From Rhipicephalus microplus (taxonomy: Eukaryota > Arthropoda > Arachnida > Ixodida > Ixodidae), in the NCBI RefSeq assembly GCF_043290135.1, contig NC_134710.1, positions 254,559,592-254,623,591 on the forward strand: a stretch of 64,000 bases of DNA, given 5' to 3'. Below, piece after piece: positions 11,274-23,446 of this stretch; the first letter of the stretch is position 1; the number at the start of each line of letters is the position of its first letter. Position numbers and translations under genes: made by a program. The notes under the pieces were generated by a model, which was given only the letters and a program-made list of their open reading frames with translations, was not told the origin of the DNA and ran no database searches.

Positions 11274-12373
11274 ACGGGTGGCCCCATTCGTCGACCCGTG
11301 GCACAGTTACGAGATATGTGGCCGAATCCACCACAGCGATGGCACTGCACACGCATTGCTCCACTCGCGGGCTCCTGCCGCGGCATCGGTCCTGGCCCGT
11401 AGAGTGAGAACGGAGGCGCTGTGTCGCACGAGTACTGTCGGTCCCGGCAGTACGACGGGTCTAGCGCAGCTGGATGCAGTGGCCAGTGATAAGTCGGCGG
11501 TGCCGGTGGGGCAGCAGCAAACGAAGCGAACGACGCCGTCGCCATAGTGTTCGGCAGCGGCAGTGAGCGATGGTCGGGGGCCTGGCTAGGGCGGAACGCC
11601 AGATCTCTGGCTACTTGGTTGCTCGGAAGTGGCGGTGGTCTGTACTGGAGGCGACGCCAAGCCCGCTCCATTAGGCCGTCGGCTGCCTTCACCAACTCGG
11701 CGAGGTCGTTGTAGGCATGCCCCTCCGCCAGATCTTGCAACTGAGGGTGCATCTGCCTCAGTACGCGCTGCACCTTCTCGGATTCGGAGACCTCTTCCCC
11801 GATGCGGTCGTAAAAAGTAGCGATGGCATATATAAACTCTTTCAAATTTTCTTCCGGGTGCTGCGTGCGCTGTTCGAGCTCCGCCTTCAGGCGACGCTTC
11901 GCGTCAATCGACGAGAACTCGGAGCGGAAGGCGGCGGTGAATTGCTCCCACGAGTCGAACCCGCGCACGAACCGCCACCACAACTTCGCGCCACCCTCGA
12001 GGGCAGCCGGTACTACGTGTGTCAGTCGCTTATCGGCGGCGACCCCCGTCACGAGGCAGAAGTTCTCCAAACGTTCAAGAAACTCCTCCGGCGACTGCAA
12101 GTCTCTAGCACCGGAGTAGCGGGGGAGGTGCGCAGCGGCGAGCCGAGGCGCAGAGTCGTCGGTGGCCCGAGGGACCGCGCCAGTGTTAGCGGCCCCAGTC
12201 CATGCTCCCACGTGCGGAGCCGTGGGCAGCGGCGTCGCCATCACTCGATCGCGCACGACCGCCGCGATTCGTTCGCGCTCCATGGCGGAGCCGTCGGTGC
12301 CCAGCAACAGCTCTTCAACGAGACCTTGGAGCCTAGGCATGTCGTCCGCTGCTGTTGTCGGGCCTGAAGCCAT
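11210..12373 (-). CDS. gag: Gypsy Gag (capsid/nucleocapsid polyprotein)
   Basis: 387 codons from the ATG at 12373-12371; the frame is also open a few codons further upstream, into the LTR, but without an ATG. A retrotransposon-Gag capsid region lies in the middle (LWWRFVRGFDSWEQF block), followed by a Pro-rich linker. Two CCHC zinc knuckles lie near the C-terminus (CHRCGGFGHISRNC and CFRCQRSGHLQAQC), the nucleocapsid RNA-binding motifs. Gag assembles the virus-like particle and packages element RNA. The stop at 11210-11212 is 12 nt after the slippery heptamer, so most product is Gag alone and a minority Gag-Pol. The start codon overlaps the primer-binding site, leaving essentially no leader downstream of the LTR. 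Confidence 0.93.
   Translation of the reverse strand: MASGPTTAADDMPRLQGLVEELLLGTDGSAMERERIAAVVRDRVMATPLPTAPHVGAWTGAANTGAVPRATDDSAPRLAAAHLPRYSGARDLQSPEEFLERLENFCLVTGVAADKRLTHVVPAALEGGAKLWWRFVRGFDSWEQFTAAFRSEFSSIDAKRRLKAELEQRTQHPEENLKEFIYAIATFYDRIGEEVSESEKVQRVLRQMHPQLQDLAEGHAYNDLAELVKAADGLMERAWRRLQYRPPPLPSNQVARDLAFRPSQAPDHRSLPLPNTMATASFASFAAAPPAPPTYHWPLHPAALDPSYCRDRQYSCDTAPPFSLYGPGPMPRQEPASGAMRVQCHRCGGFGHISRNCATGRRMGPPVCFRCQRSGHLQAQCPGNQWR
11222..11228 (-). promoter_or_regulatory. Programmed -1 ribosomal frameshift site GGGAAAC (gag-pol)
   Basis: On the minus strand the heptamer G-GGA-AAC is in the gag zero frame as X-XXY-YYZ. Slipping back one base moves the ribosome into the pol frame, which is open through this point. 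The gag stop follows after 12 nt. GGGAAAC is an established retroviral -1 slippery heptamer. I did not identify a downstream pseudoknot by eye. Confidence 0.85.
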
Positions 12374-12389
12374 CCCGGACGAGCCCCCA
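12372..12389 (-). other. Primer-binding site, tRNA-Pro type
   Basis: Minus strand TGGGGGCTCGTCCGGGAT starts 2 nt after the 5' LTR. This 18-mer is the complement of the 3' end of tRNA-Pro, identical to the PBS known from murine leukaemia viruses. Its last two bases are the AT of the gag ATG. Confidence 0.88.
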
Positions 12390-12391
12390 CT

Positions 12392-12600
12392 TGTCACGCG
12401 CTAACCCTAAATCGCACACCACACACCGCTACGTCTTGCCACTCCTTCCTACCAGCCCGAACTCTCTCTGCCCCACACACGCAACCCCCACCACTCCAGT
12501 CCCAATGATGATGATGACGCCGTCACGTAGTGCCCTCTCTCGGCCAAGTCCCGATGATGATGACGCCGTCACGTAACGCCCTCTCTCGGCCACCCTCACA
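12392..12600 (-). repeat. 5' LTR of minus-strand gypsy element
   Basis: Partner of 7620-7828, 209 bp with two substitutions. It should carry the element promoter and polyadenylation signals; I see no clear TATA box. TA-rich host sequence resumes at 12601. Confidence 0.95.
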
Positions 12601-12749
12601 ATATATATATAGTGGGAGTAATAATTCAATGGGCCAGTTAGTCTTCGTGAAGGTATGGGATATGGCACAACGGGAGCGTTGTCAACAAGGATAAATATAT
12701 TTATTTCCCAACAGTTTCGGGAGGGGACCTCCCTTCATCAGGGGATGAG
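12601..12749. other. Repeat-like segment with GGGAGG/CCTCCC hairpin
   Basis: Contains a short perfect stem GGGAGGGGACCTCCC (12719-12733) inside a block reading CAACAGTTTCGGGAGGGGAC, next to CTTCATCAGGGGATGAG. Blocks of this style recur near the ends of dispersed arthropod repeats; I cannot name the family. It directly precedes the TA microsatellite. Confidence 0.3.
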
Positions 12750-15269
<2,520 letters not shown>

Positions 15270-15502
15270 GACACAATATTAATGAGAACTAAGACACAAT
15301 AGTGATTCTAAGAGAAGTATAGGGTACGTTAATAGAAGTAATTGTAATGTAAATATGAAGAATGAAAAGCGGACGAAAAGAATGCAAGTTATATTTTCGT
15401 CCACTTTTTTTCATCACATTTACATTACAATTACTTCTAATAACGTCCCTGTACTTCTCTTAGCATCATTATTGTCTCTTAGTTCTCATTATTATTGTGT
15501 CC
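15270..15502. repeat. Foldback element (arms about 85-90 bp)
   Basis: The block from GACACAATATTAATGAGAAC through TTACATT (about 15270-15356) is repeated inverted from CATTTACATTACAATTAC to GTTCTCATTATTATTGTGTC (about 15413-15502). The loop is roughly 55 bp and contains two inverted GGACGAAAA/TTTTCGTCC segments, so the hairpin continues inward. It has no coding capacity. Confidence 0.8.
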
Positions 15503-16532
15503 AACAAGTGTATGCAAGGGATAATGAGGAGGGACGTGCTATTACAAGCTCTAGGAATAACAGCGTTTCAGATCTAGTTTGTTTGCTGCCCATTGATTAA
15601 AGATAACAGTAAAGGAATACGCAGGAAGCGATGAAGGGCACAAATGTTTTGTTCTGTGCAGTCCGTTTGTTCGTTCCTCCGTTTTGTTTAGTTATGTTAG
15701 ACGGCAAGTGAGGACATGCCGGTATTCATGTTTTGTTTAGTTAGGCTATACAATGAGCTCGTTGAAATTTCACAAGTGAGCTACGAAACTGTCCGCCCCG
15801 TTTGCTAACGAACACTTCTGGTAACTGCAGTTCGTAACATTAGTAGCAAATAATGACTATTAGGCTTTTACTAAAATAACGTAGCTGCATTATTATCAGT
15901 ACTGTTCGTATGAATAGGCTTATCTGATACATAAAAGGCCGCTTACAGGCTGCTTAAAGGCCGATATGAAAGAAGACCAACAAGCAATTGTGTGTTTGCC
16001 GCAGTGACAGAAGAGTCCAGACAAGAGCAAGATACCCACACTCTAACCGCGCGAATGCATACGTCGGGCTTAGGCAGAATTTTTTTTTTTTCAGGGGTGG
16101 CGTTCTACCACTCTCTATGGTCGTGCGTGCGCTGGTTTGTATGCGTGTGTGTATAAATGCCGATACAAAAATTTTTAATTTTCTTGGGAGTTTGACCTCC
16201 CCCACCCTTCTTGGTATACGCCAGTGATGCATACTGATAGATCGCAGATAATAGAAGGAGCTGCCGCTAGATTTTTCGAAGAATATTTCGTACACGTACT
16301 TTACTACGCAAAAGTGCTATAAAGACACATTTCAAGAACTCGCGTGTAAGGTCAACCGACCACGTCAAACAAGCTTAGCAACGGCACGTGACACGGCAGC
16401 ACAGATCATCACAGATTGTGTCACATGCGAGGAAGTGCCTCTTCATCTTTTCGAGTTAACAAAGAATAAAAGAACGTACATTGCAAAACACAATGAGCTG
16501 GAAGGTGCCCTTGATATAGACAGCTTGTGTAT

Positions 16533-17372
16533 ACAGGGTGTTGCAAGAAATGTGTCCAATATTCTTTAAAAATCACAGAAAGGAAATATCTGCATGCTAC
16601 TTGCGGCGTTGTCTTTCCTGTAGCAAAAGGCATCTTCAGAGGCGCACAAACATTCATTGCGGCAGTAATTGTACAAAATAGCACAATTAACTTTTAAGCA
16701 GTGGTGATAGCCGGTCTAGTCAAATGGGCGAATTCAAGCCCTCCCTACGAATAGTCTATAGCCACTTTGAATTTCTGGGAAAACGGACACTGGTAATCAC
16801 CGCGGAGTGATGCAATGAGCCTAATTTAACTAGAGAAACCATAACCGACGCACCAAACAACGCATCTGCAATTCACCTATGCAACGCCCTCATTGACGGC
16901 ACTCTTTCCCTCGGCGTTATGAGCTCTCAATTTAAATACCTTGCTAACTTCGCTTCGAAGCCGCTTATCGACGCTCGCTCATATTCTTCTCCACCTATGC
17001 GAGGAAAGCAATGTCATCATTGGGGGTGTTGTCGAAGTGAATGGTATATGCGCTGTTGGGTGTGTCAGTTTTGGTTTCGGCAGCTAAATTGGTCAGATTG
17101 CATCGCTCCGAGGTGATTACGAGTGGCCGCTTTCCCAAAATTTCAAAGTGGCTATTCGTAGGAAGGGCTTGAATTCGCCCGTTTGACTCGACCGGCTATC
17201 ACCAGTGGTTAGAAGTTAATCGTGTTAATTTCCGTAGTTACTGTAGGTTTTAATGTGTGTGCCCATCTGAAGATGTCTTCTGCCACAGGAAAGCAACGCC
17301 GAAAGTAGCACGCCGATACCTCCTTTCTGTAATTTTAAAAGGATATTGGACACATTTCTCCAAACACCCTGT
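16533..17372. mobile_element. Foldback DNA transposon/MITE with long inverted repeats
   Basis: Begins ACAGGGTGTTGCAAGAAATG and ends in the near inverted complement (CATTTCTCCAAACACCCTGT). Inverted similarity runs about 270 bp inward from each end, with blocks such as GGCGAATTCAAGCCCTCC against GGAAGGGCTTGAATTCGCC. Both sides carry GTAT (16529-16532 and 17373-17376), a candidate 4-bp duplication. There is no transposase. ACAGGGTG termini are common in mariner-like MITEs, but that assignment is inference. Confidence 0.75.
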
Positions 17373-17837
17373 GTATGTACGTATCGGTACTTTTTTGTAG
17401 TACAGCTCGTACCAGTGCAAACATATGAGTTTTCTGTATAGATAGAGAATATTGAAGACCGAAATTTCTCTGCAAGGTAGCAGATAACAATTAATCAATC
17501 GTGATGTAACTACAGTACACCAAAATATGCCATGGATGATGCATCATGATAAGACCGTGGGAGCGACTAGTTTTATCAAGTTTACTGACTCAACGTCGAG
17601 ATGCCTGTAAATTATGCTTGCGTGTGTAATTAGCTAGGAAATAATCCACTTAATCAGCTAGCAGATAGTTAACTAGCCTGTGGCAGTAATGCACCTATTG
17701 CAGATGAACTCCACGTCAATCTGCCCAATAGTTGATGATTCAACAGTTTCTAATAAACAAGTTTAATAAGTGCACAACCACAAATGGTGAGCCCAGTTGT
17801 GCCACGAGTATTCCAGTACCATTCGTGGAGACATGTG

Positions 17838-18545
17838 AAGCTCACTCAGATTCACAATATTTTTTTTTTCAGCCGGACTCACTCGGACTCAGGCGCACCA
17901 AAATATTACTACAAGACCTACCGCTCTATATGAGTCTGTGTGAGTGGACTGATGAGTCTATCAGCGTACAATTGGCTTTTTCGAAAGTAGTGTCGATGCT
18001 ATTTAACACCATTATATCGTGTAATCGGTACTCTACTTGCACCTTTTGATCTCATATTTTTATATATGTGAAATCAGTGGTTGGAATCCAATAAGGACTT
18101 TTTTTTAATGACTCACACGACACATTTCTATCCAGAATTCTATGTAAAAGATCTCCAGGAATGGGAGGTGGGGGGTGCTGAAGTCGCGGCCCCCCTTCTT
18201 CAGTAACTCACGCCTTTGATCACTCAATATTAAGCTGGCGTATGAACGATGTTCCCTTGAAGTATATACAAATCGTCGTGAGTATAAACGTTAGCCGACG
18301 TTAGGCTGATAGTACCGTTGAAGTGAAGTAAATAGAACCATAGATCGGCAAGAAAGTGTAGAAGAGCTCACTCAGACTTACTCAAGAAATACATTTTGCA
18401 CTAAGGTTTCTCTTGGACTCACATACTCCCCTTTTTATTTCAACACGGGGCACATGGGCTCAAACTGACTAAAATATTTCTCCTCCGGACTCAGTCAGAC
18501 TCATGGCTCAACCTGAATCTGAGTGAGTCGACTCATGAGTGACCG
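17838..18545. repeat. Degenerate GACTCA/TGAGTC-rich repeat region
   Basis: Many copies of ACTCACTCAGA, GGACTCACTCGGACTC, ACTCAGTCAGACTCA and inverse TGAGTGAGTCGACTCATGAG are scattered here. This suggests a decayed tandem or foldback repeat. No exact unit length can be given. No coding function seen. Confidence 0.4.
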
Positions 18546-18614
18546 ACCTATGTAAGTTCGCTGACTTGAAACATGTAAGTCACTATATCTTGTTGTTCCA
18601 AGCCGAAGGAAATA

Positions 18615-19175
18615 CAAAGAACTCTCACTTGAGTGAACTGCCATCGAGCGTCGGCTACGCCCGGTGGCGAGACCAGCGGAGTGTGCGGCTGAGTGCCTGT
18701 ATGTGGAGCCATCTGCCGCCGCTCCTGCACTGCGCCGGGAGAGCGCGCCTGTTGTTTTGCTCGGCGCGCATGCCCGGTGCAGAGAGCTTCGACGAAGACG
18801 ATGGGGTGCGGGCCTTCGGAGCTTCGTTCCTAAAAAAGAAGTGGTGCTCACGTGGCTTATTTTTGTCTCCTGTCCGGTCGTTTTTCCCCAACAGTGCTTC
18901 TTGAACAAGTGATGTGACACAGCCGCCGATAGATGCGCGATTTGGGGGAGGCGTGCATCGGCTACGCCAGCGCTGCGGAACGAAAAACTTCGTTGAATTG
19001 ATCTGCAAAATGAGCTGGGTCCGCTGATCAAGTTCGTCCAACTGAAATATTCACCATTCAGAAATTTATTCAACATAATATTTTGTATACACAGGAACAT
19101 TATCGGGGATTATCTAAAAGTTGGTTATTCTGAAATATTCCTCAAACCGACGTCCGTGCAAGTGAGAGTTCACTG
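18615..19175. mobile_element. Short TIR element, pogo/Tigger-like MITE (candidate)
   Basis: Left end CAAAGAACTCTCACTTG and right end CAAGTGAGAGTTCACTG are inverted with two mismatches in 17. TA flanks both ends (18613-18614 and 19176-19177). The CAGTGAACTCTC-type terminus resembles pogo/Tigger ends. The 560-bp interior is GC-rich with open frames but no recognisable transposase. Confidence 0.5.
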
Positions 19176-19177
19176 TA

Positions 19178-20395
19178 TGGACCGTCAAATGAAACTTCCA
19201 TTAATTTATTTGTCTTGCAGCCTATTGGCATGTGGATTTATGCTTACTGAGTACCTTGTGGAAAATGAATCAATTTTTTGATGATTTTAGATGGCAGTGA
19301 TCACGAATTGATTTATTATATATATGTGTACAAGCTGTCATGAATCATTTCCGGCATCACGCATTGCCGGGCAGTAAAGGACTTCACTGTCTGCAAGCGT
19401 ATCAATAACAAGAAATACATCCAGTGTTTCATATGCAGAGATTAAATTTTGATTTGGCTCGTGGATCAATGTGCTATGACTACAGCTATCGTTGAAATTA
19501 TGCCTCCTGCTAGCTGTGAAAAAAATGTACGCAGGCAAACGAGTTTTAGTTCATCGTATGCGAGTTTCGGAACTCGGTAATAAAGCACCCTTGTCAACGT
19601 AAGATCGCGCCCTCCGCGAATATCTGCGGTAGCGTGCCATTGGCGGGCCTGCTCGAAAAAGCCATGCTAAAACTATGCTACTCAAAAAGTGCAGCTGTAC
19701 CTGTTGAAGTGATAAACATTACACGGAAGGCATAGGATAGTGCTACAGAATATGTTTGGAAAAGCGAAATGCTTGCTTCACAGAATTTCGTTTAATTGAA
19801 ATGCGTTATTATTGGGTTCGATGGCACTTCGGTGGAGGATTTCAAAAGTACTCCTACAGCTCAACAGTTTAACTGGCCAACGCCTCCCCTATTTTATCAA
19901 TGCCAGCCATATGCGCCCGATCCAGCCGTTCACCACCCTCACCTCTGGCCATTCCTTGCTCTCGCCCATCGCTATAGCGTTCGTAAGTGCTTTGCGTGCA
20001 GTCACGGAGCAGAGAGCCCATCATGCAGTGCCTTACGACGGAAATGATACGAAGTAATTTTTTGTTCAGTTGTGTACAGATCCGTGGGGCGGCGTCTTGA
20101 ATTCCTCGTGTTTACTATGTTTGCGGTCACCCTGGCATGCACTGTAAAAGATACGGTGTTTCGAGATAGTGCGTCGCCGTTCGTGGCGCTGTGCGGGCAA
20201 CGAATACTCTAGAGTTATCGCTATGGGAGCCACATAGGTTCCAGAATAATCTGTCTTGTTCGCAATGTGGGCGTGACTTTAACGAAATGGTCTACTACAG
20301 ACCCGAAGCTTCTCGAACTCTGCAGGCGCGGTTTGCGCTGAGAAATACGTATACGTGCAACATGGCGATAACAAAACTTGAGGAAGGACGATATA
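19178..20395. other. Intron sequence, no recognised feature
   Basis: No gene or repeat assignable between the MITE and the perfect inverted repeat. Confidence 0.4.
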
Positions 20396-20481
20396 TAGTT
20401 ATAGCGCGAGAACAGAACGACGACAAAGAGACAAGAAGGACATGGGCGCTTTGTAGTCGTTCTGTTCTCGCGCTATAACTA
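20396..20481. repeat. Perfect 26-bp inverted repeat (hairpin)
   Basis: Left arm 20396-20421 and right arm 20456-20481 are exact reverse complements (TTATAGCGCGAGAACAGAAC inside the left arm), with a 34-nt loop. It lies 128 nt upstream of aminopeptidase exon D. It is probably part of a dispersed tick repeat rather than a splice regulator. Confidence 0.85.
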
Positions 20482-20609
20482 TTGTCATGCCATACCAACT
20501 AGCCCAAACTGCCACACTTTGACGAAGGAACGTGGCAATATCTTTGAATCTATGAGATCACTCTTCCGGAGAGTGATGCATGCGACATTCGACATGTGTT
20601 TATGCGCAG

Positions 20610-20788
20610 ACGCTGCCGGAGGGCTACAACGTATCAGTCATTATGGACACGTGGACGCGCCAGATGGGCTACCCGGTGGTAACCATCAGTCGCAGCCCCG
20701 ACGACCCAACGCTCATACGAGTGGTCCAGGAACGCTTCCTGCGCAATACGCAGCACCAGCGAAACGAATCCGACGTTTCTCCTTACGG
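20610..20788 (+). CDS. M1 zinc aminopeptidase, internal exon D
   Basis: 179 nt, phase 0 to 2. The peptide contains VSVIMDTWTRQMGYPVVTIS, matching the M1 block (V/I)M..WT.Q.G(Y/F)P(V/L)(V/L) that opens the beta-sandwich domain, and then VVQERFLRN. Acceptor GCGCAG|ACG, donor TACGG|GTGCGT. It joins cleanly to exon C (phase 0) and exon E (phase 2). Confidence 0.94.
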
Positions 20789-21422
20789 GTGCGTGGCGAG
20801 GCTGCTAATCTGCTGTGCCGTTGAGTACACACACTTTATGCAATTTCCCAGTGATGGCTTTCTAGCGCACAGCCACGTTGCATACTTAAAACCACGGGCA
20901 CTACACTCGTAATTAAAGCAAAGCTTCTGCATTCAGTATGCGCAAATTAAGTAATTGGTACACTCGTTGCACATCGTAATTCATAAGAACGTTGGTTCAG
21001 AAAGCCTTGTTTCTTGCAAAAGAATGTCGCATGAAAATCACTTAATCGGCATTTCTATAGTAGTTTTTTACATACCCTGTGCTTATGCTATGTGCTGTAA
21101 TATGGCATTTTTCAGCTTTTCAACCATAAGGTGTCTTTGCCCTATAGTCATGATTCTCTAACTTCATCTATTACATGTTGCTACTAGGTCCTAGAAACAT
21201 TGAATGAACTGAACGAATTAAATTCAAGTAGATGCCAAGACGCACGACTGGAGCATGACTTTCTGACTATCACCATCTTCTCGTAATTTTATATCTCGCT
21301 CGTACAGACGCTTACAAGTGCCTAAAACCTCTATCAGCACATGTTGAACCGGTCTTAAGAACCTCAACAAATAATCCCTCATAAAAATTTATTGTTTTTC
21401 TGTTCTTTCTGTCTGACTGTAG

Positions 21423-21505
21423 GTACAAATGGAGCATACCTCTCAGCTACAAGACTTCGGCGGCAAAAAATAAAGTCAAGCAGATCTGGCTTCACGACGA
21501 ACAAG
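21423..21505 (+). CDS. M1 zinc aminopeptidase, internal exon E
   Basis: 83 nt, entering in phase 2 and leaving in phase 1. Peptide YKWSIPLSYKTSAAKNKVKQ then IWLHDEQ, matching the Y.W.IPL.Y segment after exon D. The acceptor is CTGTAG. The donor CAAG|GTCACA is weak, but it is the only one that keeps frame with exon F. A Tc1-type transposon begins 124 nt downstream. Confidence 0.9.
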
Positions 21506-21628
21506 GTCACATAAGCGCATGCATTTTTTAAACCTCAAAACACAGGCAGATTTCACTGGCACGCGCACTGCTTATTTTGTGTTCTCGTAGTTGCCTGACC
21601 ATTACGACGACAAAAACTGGGTTATGTA

Positions 21629-21840
21629 CAGTCGAGTGCATAATTTTAGAGACCACGGGAGCGCGTGCCGAGGCGCGTCGCTGCGCCATCTGGCGGCTGC
21701 ACGGCTCCGTCCGGGAGCGCGTACTGCGCACGCTCGTCCCATATCACCCGGCAGCCTGCCCTTTCGCTCGTTTCAACGGCGCGCATCTCGAAACGATGCG
21801 TACGGTGCAAGTTGTCCCTTCTGTAGTCGCTGTGAAGACA
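21629..21840. repeat. Left terminal inverted repeat of the Tc1-type element
   Basis: Pairs with 25330-25541. Shared blocks include GCGCCATCTGGCGGCTGCAC, CATATCACCCGGCAGCCTGC and CGGCGCGCATCTCGAAACGA. This is much longer than the usual 20-50 bp Tc1 termini. Confidence 0.88.
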
Positions 21841-22157
21841 ATGAAAAAAGCCGAGCGCTAATGTGACGACAGCACATCATTTGCGGGTTTCGGCGTGCTG
21901 CACATAGTGCACGTTACTCCTAGGCAATCCGCGGCGTGATCACATTTTGAATGTAGAGTTAGGCAATCAATAAGCTCAGCCAACAGTGTTGCCTTTCGTG
22001 CTCTCATTCGCCGAACTAACGCACGTAGTAATACTCGGTTCAAATATCATGTGTCAATGAACATGCATGAAACCACCAAACGTACAACAGCTGCAGAAAA
22101 GAGCCGAGGGAGAAAGGTGAAAACAAACTCGGTTTATTAAGGATAAATCCTTTATTC

Positions 22158-22440
22158 AGGCCGCTGCGGTGGTGCAGTGGTTTCGATGCTCGGCTGCTGA
22201 CACGAAAGACGCATCTTCAAGTCTAGTCACGCATGTCGTAATTCGATAGAGGAGACATACTTGAAACTAATTGATTGATTTGTGGGGTTTAACGTCCCAA
22301 AACCACCATATGATTATGAGATGCCGTAGTGGAGGGCTCCGGAAATTTCGACCACCTGGGGTTCTTAACGTGCACCCAAATCTGAGCACACGGGCCTACA
22401 ACATTTCCGCCTCCATCGGAAATACTTGAAACTAGTATAC
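22158..22440. mobile_element. tRNA-like SINE head (+) followed by a 5'-truncated Ruka copy (-)
   Basis: At 22158-22250 a degenerate tRNA-derived head reads GCTGCGGTGGTGCAGTGG. At about 22270-22425 a minus-oriented Ruka body follows (TGTGGGGTTTAACGTCCCAA through CCTCCATCGGAAAT), lacking the tRNA head. The duplication ATACTTGAAACTA flanks the second copy on both sides, proving a separate insertion into the Tc1-type element. Confidence 0.75.
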
Positions 22441-23446
22441 TGAGTGGACGTTAAAGAACCCCGAATGAGCAAACATTCCCAAGACGTTACTTTGGTGGAG
22501 CTCTATGTCATATCTATATAATAAATTTTTTTTCTCTCTCTATATCGTGGTTCTGTCATGACGAGAGCCCGCACTTATTATTGGTAGGAGTCGAGCCTCG
22601 ACGCAACAGTTTCTAGGATTCGAATTTCAGATATTCAATTGTCGTCTTCTACTACTCAAACTATAAACCCCGATTGAAGTCAACCCATTAATTGGATGCA
22701 TTATAGTAGATTAAGACAAATAAGCGTGAATTAATGCGGATTGAGACGTGCAAGAGATGTCATAGGCTTTCACTTTCGAGTAATTTCCTACTTGGGGGTA
22801 TCTGGGAATGTTTTTTTCCGGAAACCAGAGAAAATCACGAAGGTTGAAAGGGGCGTCACCGCTTTCAGTATTTCAATAGAACTCTACCCATGACATATGC
22901 ACGGAACATTCTCGAACACGAAGTAGTCGGGAATTGAGACTGCCTCCATTAGCATCCGTCGCTCGAGCATCAGCGTGTATTCTGGTATTCTGGTCACGTT
23001 GTTTTGTAAAATACTGGAGTGAACTACAGGCGAGCACATTTCAGTTCGAAGTGCTCAAATGTTGGAGGCCCCACAAGAAAACAAAATTTAATTCCTTAAG
23101 CTGTTCGACCAAATATTTCGCACGGCGGCACACCGCTCCTTTTGTACATATTACTCACTGCGTGGAAATGCGATTCTTTATTATAACACTCTCAGAAAAA
23201 TTGGGCACTCAGAAGGTTCACGCGTGCTTGCGACGCAGGCGCAGTACCATTTTGTCATTTTTGTCAATTCTTTGCCTTGTTTCGTGTTCTTTCGGGCTTG
23301 GTGACAATAAGAAATTATCTTGTACAGCAAATGTTGAATGGCAGCATATCGCGGCACAGCCCTGCTATTAGGCAGTTATTGGAGAGTGCCATTCTCGAAA
23401 GAGTATAACATCGGGGGTTTCAAGGCCCCCACATTCGTCTTCAAAA

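Noticed and set aside
18539..18904. 121-codon and overlapping opposite-strand frames as a gene
   Set aside because: Most of it lies within a TIR-bounded GC-rich MITE, open on both strands by composition.
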